64,000 bases of DNA from positions 3,056,501 through 3,120,500 of the forward strand of contig NZ_CP091430.1 in NCBI RefSeq assembly GCF_024734895.1, in the 5' to 3' direction. The notes under the pieces are model-generated. The model did no database searches. It was given only the letters and a program-made list of their open reading frames with translations, and was not told where the DNA came from. This DNA is from Paenibacillus spongiae (GTDB lineage: Bacteria > Bacillota > Bacilli > Paenibacillales > Paenibacillaceae). The position numbers were made by a program, and so were the translations under genes. Below are positions 51,737 through 59,349 of the stretch, one piece after another; position 1 is the stretch's first letter, and the number at the start of each line of letters is the position of its first letter.

Positions 51737-54358
51737 TTATTCAAATTTGCCGTAGAAGGCGTTGCGGTATACATCGGCAAGTTCCGTCACCAGCGGCAAG
51801 CGCGGATTGGCGGTTGTACATTGATCCTCGAATGCGCGGTCGGCAAGCTGTTCTACGTTGGCTTCGAACTCTTCAGCATCGAAGCCGAGCGCCTGGAACG
51901 ATTCCGGAATTCCGAGCGCTGCATTCAACCGGCGAACAGCTCCAATCAGACTGTTGACGCCTTCTTGCGTCGTAGCAGCCGGCAGTCCCAGCAGTCTGGC
52001 GATTTCCGCGTAGCGCTTGTGGGCAACGAAATGGCCGTATTTCGGGAACGAAGCGAATTTCGTCGGCTTGCCGGCATTGTACTTGATGACATGCGGCAGC
52101 AAAATCGCGTTAGTCCGGCCGTGAGCGGTATGGTAGCGGCCGCCCCATTTATGTGCCAAGCTATGGTTGATGCCGAGGAAGGCGTTGGCGAATGCCATGC
52201 CGGCCATCGCCGAAGCATTGTGCATTTTTTCTCGGGCGTATTCGTCGCCAGTGCGGAACGAGTTCTCCAGATGCTCAAATACGAGCTGGATGGCTTTCAG
52301 TGCCAAGCCGTCCGTATAATCGTTGGCCATAACCGATACATAAGCTTCGATGGCGTGGGTCAGTACGTCCATACCGGTGTCAGCGACCTGCACTTTCGGC
52401 AGGCTGTACACATATTCCGGGTCAATGATCGCAACATGTGGCGTCAGCTCGTAATCTGCCAGCGGATATTTCGTGTTGCCATTTTCCTTATCCGTAATGA
52501 CGGCGAAGGAAGTGACTTCCGATCCGGTACCCGAAGTCGTCGGAATGGCGACGAATTGGGCTTTGTTGCCGAGACGCGGATATTTGTAGATCCGTTTGCG
52601 GATATCCAGAAACTTCTGTTTGATCGAATGGAAGCTCGTTTCGGGATATTCGTAGAACAGCCACATGGCCTTGGCCGCGTCCATCGGGGAACCGCCGCCG
52701 AGAGCAATAATGCAATCCGGCTTGAATTCGTGCATTATCCGGGTGCCGCGTTCCACCGTATCTACCGACGGATCCGGCTCCACTTCTGAAAACACTTCGA
52801 TGTGTACAGGCGTTTTCCGTTTGCGCAAGTAATGCTCAACCTTCGCGGCATATCCGAGCTTGACCATTGCAGCATCCGTGACGATCATGACGCGCGAGAT
52901 ATCCGGCATTTTTTCCAAATACTGCGTTGAGCCTTTTTCAAAATAAACTTTTGGCGGAATTTTAAACCACTGCATATTCACCGTCCGGTAAGCGACCCGT
53001 TTCACGTTGATCAGGTTGACGGCTGTCACGTTCGAAGTCGTGGAATTATGGCCGTAAGAGCCGCAGCCGAGAGTCAACGAAGGCAGGTTCGTATTGTAAA
53101 TATCTCCAATCGCGCCATGCGTCGAAGGTGCGTTGACGAGGATGCGACCGGTTTGCAGGCGCGCGGCGAAGGCTTCGACGACTGCTTTGTCGTTGGAATG
53201 GATGACCGACGAATGTCCCATGCCGCCAAAAGAGACGACTTGCGCTGCGCGCTCGATGCCTTGCTTGGCATCCTTCACTCTGTAGCAGGCAAGCACAGGG
53301 CTGAGCTTCTCGGCTGATAGCGGATATTTTTCTCCGACGCCTTGCAGCTCGGCTACCAGAATTTTGGTCGTTGTCGGTACCGTTACGCCTGCCATCTGGG
53401 CGATTTTGAAGGCCGATTGACCGACGATCGCTCCGTTGACCGCGCATTTCTCCGAGTTGATAACCAGCTTGGACACGAGTTCGGTCTCTTCCTTGTTCAG
53501 GAAATAGCAGCCAAACTCCGTCATCAATTTCTTAGTTGCATCGTAGATCGGCTCGTCGATGATGACCGCTTGCTCCGATGCGCAAATCATGCCGTTGTCG
53601 AACGTCTTGGAAAGGATCAAATCTGTAACCGCCCGCGTCAGATCGGCTGTCCGCTCAATGAAGCATGGCACGTTGCCCGGGCCGACGCCGAGTGCAGGTT
53701 TGCCTGTGCTGTAAGCGGCCTTTACCATCGCGGAGCCGCCTGTAGCGAGCACCAACGCAATGTCAGGGTGGTTCATGAGCAATTGCGTTGCTTCAACGGA
53801 AGGATTCTCGATCCATTGAATGGCATGCTCCGGACCGCCATGCTTAACGGCTGCTTCAAGGAGTGTCTTAGCTGCTGCCACACTGCACTTCTGAGCGGAA
53901 GGATGGAAAGCAAATATGATCGGATTCCGCGTTTTGGCGGCGATCAGCGATTTGAACATCGTTGTGGACGTCGGGTTCGTAACAGGTGTAATGCCGGCGA
54001 TGACGCCAACCGGTTCGGCCACTAGCTGATAGCTCTCAAATTCGTTCTCCTCGATTAGGCCAACCGTCTTGTAAGTCTTGATATTGTGATAGATGGATTC
54101 GGTGGCGAACATGTTTTTCGTGATCTTGTCCTCGTATACGCCGCGTCCGGTTTCTTCCACGGCCAGCTTTGCCAGAACCATATGCTGATCCAGCCCCGCC
54201 AGCGCCATCTGTTGAATCATGTCGTCAACCTGCTGTTGGTTCATTTGCAAATATTCCTGTTGCGCCTGCTTGGCTCTTGCCGCCAGGCGGTCAATTTGTT
54301 CGCGGGCGGAAATTGCTGTCTCCGGCTGTATCAACGGTGCAGTCTTCTTCGTTGTCAT
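51737..54358 (-). CDS. adhE: Bifunctional acetaldehyde-CoA/alcohol dehydrogenase AdhE
   Basis: 873 aa, ATG at 54358 behind GTAGGAGGATGCACAC. The N-terminal half (residues ~1-440) is a CoA-acylating aldehyde dehydrogenase with the nucleophilic Cys in FDNGMICASEQAVIID near residue 250. The C-terminal half (~450-873) is an iron-dependent alcohol dehydrogenase with ALGGGSPMDAAKAMW near 577 and the metal-binding histidines in INHSLAHKWGGRYHTAHGRTNA near 725-745. Length is normal for AdhE spirosome-forming enzymes. It reduces acetyl-CoA to ethanol and recycles NADH in fermentation. The promoter carries an Fnr-like box and a Rex-like palindrome, fitting induction by oxygen loss and high NADH. It stands as a single gene. 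Confidence 0.95.
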   Translation of the reverse strand: MTTKKTAPLIQPETAISAREQIDRLAARAKQAQQEYLQMNQQQVDDMIQQMALAGLDQHMVLAKLAVEETGRGVYEDKITKNMFATESIYHNIKTYKTVGLIEENEFESYQLVAEPVGVIAGITPVTNPTSTTMFKSLIAAKTRNPIIFAFHPSAQKCSVAAAKTLLEAAVKHGGPEHAIQWIENPSVEATQLLMNHPDIALVLATGGSAMVKAAYSTGKPALGVGPGNVPCFIERTADLTRAVTDLILSKTFDNGMICASEQAVIIDEPIYDATKKLMTEFGCYFLNKEETELVSKLVINSEKCAVNGAIVGQSAFKIAQMAGVTVPTTTKILVAELQGVGEKYPLSAEKLSPVLACYRVKDAKQGIERAAQVVSFGGMGHSSVIHSNDKAVVEAFAARLQTGRILVNAPSTHGAIGDIYNTNLPSLTLGCGSYGHNSTTSNVTAVNLINVKRVAYRTVNMQWFKIPPKVYFEKGSTQYLEKMPDISRVMIVTDAAMVKLGYAAKVEHYLRKRKTPVHIEVFSEVEPDPSVDTVERGTRIMHEFKPDCIIALGGGSPMDAAKAMWLFYEYPETSFHSIKQKFLDIRKRIYKYPRLGNKAQFVAIPTTSGTGSEVTSFAVITDKENGNTKYPLADYELTPHVAIIDPEYVYSLPKVQVADTGMDVLTHAIEAYVSVMANDYTDGLALKAIQLVFEHLENSFRTGDEYAREKMHNASAMAGMAFANAFLGINHSLAHKWGGRYHTAHGRTNAILLPHVIKYNAGKPTKFASFPKYGHFVAHKRYAEIARLLGLPAATTQEGVNSLIGAVRRLNAALGIPESFQALGFDAEEFEANVEQLADRAFEDQCTTANPRLPLVTELADVYRNAFYGKFE

Positions 54359-54500
54359 GTGTGCATCCTCCTACTCGATCCTGTAGATTTGTTCTTCCGT
54401 ATGACGTCAGTGACATAACCGCATCACTCCGTCATGTGGACGTTCCTGACACCATACGTAGTTTCAGGAATTTTGATGGGATGGGGGCATTCGCTGCATC

Positions 54501-54519
54501 TTGTAACACTTTGTTACAA
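54501..54519 (-). promoter_or_regulatory. Rex-like operator at the adhE start point
   Basis: TTGTAAC-ACTTT-GTTACAA is a perfect 7-bp inverted repeat, close in form to Rex operators (TTGTGA...TCACAA, or TTGTTAA...TTAACAA in clostridia). It lies immediately downstream of the predicted adhE minus-10, covering the start point, where NADH-sensitive Rex would block transcription. Confidence 0.55.
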
Positions 54520-54523
54520 ACTT

Positions 54524-54567
54524 AGTATGACGCGTGAACGGCAACTTGGAATATGATACAAGTCACA
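54524..54567 (-). promoter_or_regulatory. adhE promoter with Fnr-like box
   Basis: On the minus strand, TGTGA-CTTGTA-TCATA (54567-54552) matches the Fnr consensus in 9 of 10 conserved bases. A CATACT minus-10 lies at 54529-54524. The box centre is 35.5 nt from the end of the minus-10, exactly as in the hmp promoter, giving about -41.5 relative to the start. Confidence 0.55.
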
Positions 54568-54715
54568 CTTTTAGCAAATGTAGGTATAAAATTTTCAATA
54601 TGAAAATGTTGGTTCAAATAATAGCGATATTTGCAAGAATGTATCAGTTCGATATTTACACCTTGGAGGATGAAACACGATAGGGCGCGAAATCCTTCTG
54701 CCGCTGGGGGGGGGA

Positions 54716-54808
54716 GAGACTGATAGGGGGATAGACTAACGGGAGATAGACAAATTAGGCGATAGACTAACGGGAGATAGACTAATAGGGCGATAGACTA
54801 ATGGGGCG
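54716..54808. repeat. Tandem ~15-16-bp repeats (ATAGACTAA-type)
   Basis: Six degenerate units follow one another: GATAGGGGG, ATAGACTAACGGGAG, ATAGACAAATTAGGCG, ATAGACTAACGGGAG, ATAGACTAATAGGGCG, ATAGACTAATGGGGCG. The two-unit period is about 31 bp. There is no coding potential and no spacer diversity, so this is not a CRISPR array. Confidence 0.8.
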
Positions 54809-54853
54809 CTAGCTTCTCTATCATGCGATCAAAGTAGATGGATGGATGATGAT

Positions 54854-55038
54854 GTTGTATAAAGTACAACAATATTTCATCCTATAGCCCCCATTGGCCG
54901 AATTATTGTACTTTGTACAACAATTCGGCCATGAAATCAGGGATTAGCCGATATGGAGGGGGAATTCTTGTACAATGTGCAACAATACCCGCATTACCCG
55001 TGTTTGGCCTGGCCCGGTGTTGTATAAAATACAAAATT
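54854..55038. repeat. Four dispersed TTGTAC...GTACAA palindromic elements
   Basis: Short imperfect palindromes occur at 54855-54872 (TTGTATAAAGTACAACAA), 54905-54922 (TTGTACTTTGTACAACAA), 54968-54985 (TTGTACAATGTGCAACAA) and 55019-55036 (TTGTATAAAATACAAAAT), about 50-60 bp apart. They are probably members of a dispersed intergenic repeat family. Confidence 0.7.
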
Positions 55039-55209
55039 ACAGATCTTCAACCACATCCACATCCACATCTAAATAATTTGAACGAGAGTTTGGCATGTTC
55101 GAACGGCCAGCTGGCATGAGAGGATCGGCGGCAACCCGTACGGAGAGCGTATGGTTCGTTACGGACCGTGAGTACGCTATTTTACCGAGTCGACCCTTAT
55201 TGCTGCCCT

Positions 55210-55341
55210 TGCGGACACTCAGTCCTCTATTGGCCGGGAAACGGCCCCGATCCCGCTCATGTACGCCGAATAACGGCCACAGGGTCCGCAACACCTATTA
55301 ATAGTCGGGTTTCCTGTAAAATAGAGGACTGTATGTCCGCA
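55210..55341. repeat. Inverted repeat with ~22-bp arms and 86-bp centre
   Basis: TGCGGACACTCAGTCCTCTA (from 55210) is repeated in inverted orientation ending at 55341 (TAGAGGACTGTATGTCCGCA), with two mismatches. The centre holds no gene. The structure resembles a non-autonomous miniature element or a dispersed Paenibacillus intergenic repeat; no target-site duplication was identified. Confidence 0.6.
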
Positions 55342-55614
55342 TCATATCCAATTGCTGCATAACGATGGCCGGTCGACCACAATCAGGTGAGCTCCCGCTA
55401 GCACTTCTCCTGAAGATTCATCCAGCTCTGCTTGCATAAACTTTCTTTCGTACAACTGATATAGAACTTCTGATTGAAATTGATTTACTACGAACGTGCG
55501 CATTATTAAGTTAATAAGAAGAACCGCCATATTAGGCGGTTCATTCCGAGCTATCGTCCCCAGTTGTTCCCAGTTTAGCGGAATAGACTTCCATCTTTTG
55601 CAGCCTGCAATCAT
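55342..55614 (-). pseudogene. Short open frame, possible gene remnant (90 codons)
   Basis: An ATG-initiated frame without a Shine-Dalgarno, on the minus strand between a repeat-rich island and the P-loop gene. The predicted sequence (RWKSIPLNWEQLGTIARNEPPNMAVLLINLIMRTFVV, then a Gln/Glu-rich helix) looks protein-like rather than random. It could be the tail of a lost gene, perhaps of the four-helix-bundle-suffix type, but that resemblance is weak. The last codons run into the inverted repeat region. Confidence 0.3.
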
Positions 55615-55631
55615 TAGAATCTAACTTCACG

Positions 55632-56486
55632 TTAGTTTGTTGAGTTCCAATAGGCTGACACAACGCCTGCCAAAGCTTGCTTATAATCGTTATTATTATA
55701 AGAAGAGTTGTCCACTTTTCTCTTGTTTATTATTAAGCCGTTAAAAATTTCTTCTTCAAGCTTCTTCCTTGCTTGCAGAACCTGCAGAGTTCCTTCTAAC
55801 CCTTTGTAATTCTGCTTTTTTCCATACCCTTGACTCGTATAATATTCAATAAATCCCTCTGACCATTCTGGAGGTCTTTCCTTCACAGCCTTTCTGAAGG
55901 AATGACTAAGATCGTTCTGGTCTACGTAAATCAACAATGGATTCAGTCGCTCCACAATGGCTGCCAATTCAAACACATAACGAATAACGTCTTCTTTCTT
56001 TGCATCATATTTAATCATCCCCATGGTTACAGGATTTTGTATAAAACAACAATCAAAAACAAAGGTCTCCGCGCCATGCAAAGCACGCTCAACAAACTTT
56101 TTCCATCGTTCTGTTACCAGTCTTCTGTTTTGATCTAGCGATAATTCATAGATATCATGTTGGACAACTTCTTGCAGCAATTCATCTGGAAAAGCTGAGC
56201 CGTATTCATTTTTTATTTTTCGATATTCGAGGAAGTAATCGCGACCTTGTTTAATCATGAGATTATTCAACAAATCTTTAACCTTTTCATGGGTACCCAA
56301 TAATGCATCGAATTCATTTTTATTAAAAAAGGCGACTCCTTCATAATCAGCAGGATGATCCAGATTTCCCTCTAAAAACAGCTGAGATTTGATGTTCATT
56401 TCCGTAAGAATTTCATGAACGAGTTGAGCAGTTGTTGTTTTCCCGAATCCCGGCAATCCCTCAATCAAGACTAACTTCGAACTCAA
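55632..56486 (-). CDS. P-loop NTPase, kinase-like, unknown substrate
   Basis: 284 aa from the TTG at 56486, which has GGAGGAG 7 nt upstream; the open frame to 56666 lacks a site. Walker A is very near the N-terminus (LVLIEGLPGFGKTTTAQLVHEIL, residues ~4-26), as in nucleoside and thymidylate kinase-like proteins. An acidic Walker B-like strand follows (AETFVFDCCFIQNP, near 155). The LLIYVDQNDLSHSFRKAVKERPPEW segment could be a lid. The base composition is lower in GC than its neighbours (long A/T-rich stretches), which hints at recent acquisition. No partner gene is evident. Confidence 0.75.
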   Translation of the reverse strand: MSSKLVLIEGLPGFGKTTTAQLVHEILTEMNIKSQLFLEGNLDHPADYEGVAFFNKNEFDALLGTHEKVKDLLNNLMIKQGRDYFLEYRKIKNEYGSAFPDELLQEVVQHDIYELSLDQNRRLVTERWKKFVERALHGAETFVFDCCFIQNPVTMGMIKYDAKKEDVIRYVFELAAIVERLNPLLIYVDQNDLSHSFRKAVKERPPEWSEGFIEYYTSQGYGKKQNYKGLEGTLQVLQARKKLEEEIFNGLIINKRKVDNSSYNNNDYKQALAGVVSAYWNSTN

Positions 56487-56572
56487 CGTATAGCTCCTCC
56501 TTCGGATAGGCAGGTTAGAATCAATAGAGATGCGGTTCCTTATGAAAATAAAAGCAGATACCGGAAACCCTA

Positions 56573-57052
56573 CTATTTGACCGCTATGACCTGTCCTTGT
56601 GTCATGGCAGCCAATTCCCGCGGCGTTAATTCGAATACGGCTTTCGGGTGGCCTGCTGCTGCCCATAACGTATCGTATTGGAACAAATCCTCGTCGATAA
56701 GAGTCCGGATCGGTTCCATATGACCTAACGGGGCAACCCCGCCGATCACAAACCCGGTCCGCTCGCGGACAAAATCGGCGTCCGCCTTGCCGAGCTTGTC
56801 CTGCACCACTTCGGAAACTAGCTTCTCGTTAACGCGGTTGATTCCGCTTGTGACAACCAATAAAGGCTTATCCGATTCCTTCATTCGGAAAATAATCGAT
56901 TTGGCGATTTGCGCGATTTCGCAGCCGATCGCATCGGCAGCTTCTTGCGCGGTTCGCGTGCTGTCCGGCAATTCGACGACCTTGTTCTGGTGTCCGAGCT
57001 CCAGCAGTTTATTTTGCACCCGTTGTGCGCTTTCTTTGAGCGATTGGTTCAT
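56573..57052 (-). CDS. YbaK/EbsC-family aminoacyl-tRNA deacylase-like protein
   Basis: 159 aa, ATG at 57052 behind AAGGAGGAACACAC. The fold pattern of trans-editing Cys-tRNA(Pro)/Ala-tRNA(Pro) deacylases is clear: VVELPDSTRTAQEAADAIGCEIAQIAKSIIFR (residues ~25-56), LLVVTSGINRVNEKLVSEVV, FVIGGVAPLGH near residues 100-110, and the C-terminal FELTPRELAAMTQGQVI. The Lys in IAKSIIF is the conserved residue needed for editing in this family. It lies 24 nt downstream of the XRE-cupin regulator gene and is probably co-transcribed and regulated with it. Confidence 0.88.
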   Translation of the reverse strand: MNQSLKESAQRVQNKLLELGHQNKVVELPDSTRTAQEAADAIGCEIAQIAKSIIFRMKESDKPLLVVTSGINRVNEKLVSEVVQDKLGKADADFVRERTGFVIGGVAPLGHMEPIRTLIDEDLFQYDTLWAAAGHPKAVFELTPRELAAMTQGQVIAVK

Positions 57053-57076
57053 CGTGTGTTCCTCCTTGAATATTAC

Positions 57077-57640
57077 TTACCCCCAGGACTCTGCATAATG
57101 CATCGTGACATGCAGGGTCGTTGTATCCTCGGCATGATTCATATAGCGATGCGGCACATTGCCTGCGAACCGTATGGACTGACCCTCTCGCAGCGTATAG
57201 GTTTCATCCTGAATCCGAATCTGGAGCATGCCCGAAACGACTGTAATATACTCCTGAACGCCTTCGTTATGCGGAGTAGAGTTACAGCTGCCTGCGGTCT
57301 CCAGAATAATCGTGTACATTTCGAATCGGGTTTGCGGGTCGAACGGAAACAACATAAACAATTTGCATCGCCCGTTGTCTTCGGTTACGTCGGGTTCGTC
57401 TTTTCGCGTCACGATAGACACCGACGTCTCATCGTCCTTCAGCAGATCGGAAAAGGAAATATGCAGCCCGGTCGCGATCTTCCAGACTGTCGTCACCGTA
57501 GGCTGGATCACGCCGCGTTCGATCTGGTGAAGCATGCCTTTGCTGACGTTCGTAAGCTGAGCTGTTTTTTCCAGGCTCAGTCCTTGTTGTTTTCTAATTT
57601 TTTGCAAGTTGTGTCCGATTCGGATGTGGATATAATCCAT
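57077..57640 (-). CDS. XRE-family transcription regulator with C-terminal cupin sensor domain
   Basis: 187 aa from the ATG at 57640; an upstream ATG (57673) lies at the predicted minus-10, so it cannot be used from that promoter. The GGAGG is 14 nt from the chosen ATG, a long spacing. The HTH is residues ~5-60 (IGHNLQKIRKQQGLSLEKTAQLTNVSKGMLHQIERGVIQPTVTTVWKIATGL). The cupin barrel is at ~110-180 (MYTIILETAGSCNSTPHNEGVQEYITVVSGMLQIRI, then LREGQSIRFAGNVPHRYMN), with metal- or ligand-binding His/Glu positions. Such proteins usually repress a neighbouring gene in response to a small molecule; the downstream YbaK-like gene is the obvious operon partner. Confidence 0.88.
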   Translation of the reverse strand: MDYIHIRIGHNLQKIRKQQGLSLEKTAQLTNVSKGMLHQIERGVIQPTVTTVWKIATGLHISFSDLLKDDETSVSIVTRKDEPDVTEDNGRCKLFMLFPFDPQTRFEMYTIILETAGSCNSTPHNEGVQEYITVVSGMLQIRIQDETYTLREGQSIRFAGNVPHRYMNHAEDTTTLHVTMHYAESWG

Positions 57641-57671
57641 GGGAAAAGATATCGCCTCCAATCTTTCGTTC

Positions 57672-57701
57672 ATTATAATATACGTTTATAACATTATACA
57701 A
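57672..57701 (-). promoter_or_regulatory. Promoter of the XRE-cupin/YbaK operon
   Basis: On the minus strand, TATAAT at 57677-57672 with TTGTAT at 57701-57696, 18 bp upstream. The predicted start near 57665 gives a leader containing the GGAGG and supports the ATG at 57640. Confidence 0.5.
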
Positions 57702-57736
57702 TACGGCGATTGGTTCGTTGGAGTTTGAGAACAGAG

Positions 57737-57782
57737 GAAGAAACGGCTATCGCTGCCAGTGGGCGGCGATAGCCGTTTCTTC
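57737..57782. terminator. Perfect 17-bp stem hairpin, terminator type
   Basis: GAAGAAACGGCTATCGC (57737-57753) pairs perfectly with GCGATAGCCGTTTCTTC (57766-57782). It covers the 3' end of the AraC remnant and was probably the terminator of the intact AraC gene; T-rich arms make it usable in both directions. Confidence 0.7.
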
Positions 57783-57935
57783 GTGTGGGCTAAAATTTAT
57801 ATCTGCCCTGCGTGGATTCAGACGATATTGCTTCGGACTCATTCCGAAATAGGCGCCAAAGTGCTTAGTGATGGGATGTATGGACGTATCTCCGAGTCTA
57901 TCCGCGATCGCGGTTACGCTAAGTGCTGCTAGGTG
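57747..57935 (-). pseudogene. C-terminal remnant of an AraC-family regulator
   Basis: About 60 codons on the minus strand encode the second half of an AraC HTH pair: [38 protein letters not shown]. The FGMSPKQYR motif is diagnostic. Everything upstream (sensor domain, first HTH) is gone, and the frame runs into ABC-F sequence at about 57921-57935. No start codon with a ribosome site exists. It is a truncated, non-functional gene at a recombination junction. Confidence 0.75.
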
Positions 57936-59248
57936 AAACTCCTTTAACACATGGCAAGATTGTTCGAGAGGGGAGTTTTACCTATATCCCACAAGTGGAT
58001 GATGCATCCGTACAAGAGGTTCAAGATTACGCTCTAATGGGCAAGCTGGGTATTGACAGTTTACTAGCGGAACATATGAGCGGTGGAGAAGAAACACGGC
58101 TCAAGATCGCACAGGCTCTGTCGGGAGAGGCACATGGTATCTTCGCCGATGAACCGACGTGCCACCTGGATCGCGATGGCATAGACTTCTTGGTAAACCA
58201 GCTGAAATATTACAACGGCGCTTTGCTTATCATTAGTCATGACCGCTATTTCCTCGACCAAGTCGTCGATAAGATCTGGGAGTTGAAAGAGGGGAAGATT
58301 ACCGAGTATTGGGGCGGGTATTCCGATTACTTGGCTCATAAGGAAGAAGAACGGCAAAGCCAAGCTGCACGGTATAGGTATAAGCAGTTCACTGCCGAAC
58401 GAGACCGGCTTGAGAAAGCAATCGCCGAGAAGAAGAGCCAGGCTCAGAAGATTGACCAGAAGGCGAAGGGAGCTCCAAGAAAAAACAGCTCGGAAAGCGG
58501 CGGACGTCTTAGTCATCAGAAATCGACGGGCAGCAAACAGAAGAAGCTCCACAATGCCGCCAAAAATATGGAGCATCGAATCGAAGCGCTTGGCGAAGTG
58601 AAGCCTTCTGAAGCGATTCGTTCCATTCAATTCCGACAGAACAAAGCTTTGGAACTCCACAATCCATTTCCGATTACGGGGAAAGAGATCAACAAGCAAT
58701 TCGGGGACAAGGTCATATTTGAGCAAGCAACCTTCCAATTTTCGCTCAGTGCCAAGATTGCGATAACGGGTGCCAATGGCACAGGGAAAACAACGCTGTT
58801 CAACATGATACTTGATCGTGAAGCCGGCATCACCATATCGCCAAAAGCGGAAATCGGATATTTTGCCCAAAATGGCTACAAAATTGACCGCAATCAGGGT
58901 GTTATGGAGTTCATGCTGGAAGACTGCGATTACCAGGTATCGGAAATTCGCGCCGTACTGGCGTCTATGGGTTTTTCTCATCATGACGTACGCAAAGGGT
59001 TATCTGTCTTAAGCGGCGGCGAAATCATTAAATTACGGCTTGCTAAAATGCTTCTGGGGCGGCATAACATCCTGCTTATGGATGAACCAAGCAATTTTCT
59101 GGATCTTCCTGCAGTGGAGGCATTGGAAAATTTGATGAAAAACTACGCAGGCACAATCGTTTTCATATCGCACGATGTTCGTTTGGTGGAGAATACTGCC
59201 GATACGGTCTATGAAATCAAGGATCAACAAATCATTAGGAAGTCGTAG
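57923..59248 (+). pseudogene. 5'-truncated ABC-F ribosomal-protection-type ATPase (Vga/Msr-like)
   Basis: 441 codons of an ABC-F protein whose N-terminus is missing. The first readable residues ([23 protein letters not shown]) normally follow the first Walker A, which is absent. Domain 1 retains signature [15 protein letters not shown] and Walker [14 protein letters not shown] long charged interdomain linker (residues ~140-235, Lys/Glu/Arg-rich) resembles antibiotic-resistance ABC-Fs. Domain 2 is complete: Walker [11 protein letters not shown], signature [16 protein letters not shown], Walker [13 protein letters not shown]. The only start is a GTG without a Shine-Dalgarno, abutting an AraC remnant on the opposite strand. 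A deletion or inversion probably removed about 50-100 codons, so it is unlikely to work as an ATPase pair. Confidence 0.8.
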
Positions 59249-59299
59249 CGGCGCCAGGCTGGATAACGGTCAATGAATGATCGTACTTGCAAAAGAATT

Positions 59300-59340
59300 A
59301 AACGGAGATGCCGCTCCTTGAGCAGCATCTCCGTTTTTTT
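59300..59340. terminator. Strong bidirectional terminator
   Basis: AAACGGAGATGC (59300-59311) pairs with GCATCTCCGTTT (59324-59335), with internal GCT/AGC pairing, followed by a T-run on the plus strand and TTTAATTC on the minus strand. It separates the convergent ABC-F remnant and the SLH gene. Confidence 0.85.
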
Positions 59341-59349
59341 GAAATCAAG

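Noticed and set aside
54716-54808. Tandem units considered as a CRISPR array
   Set aside because: Units are contiguous with no unique spacers, only ~15 bp long, and no cas gene is nearby.
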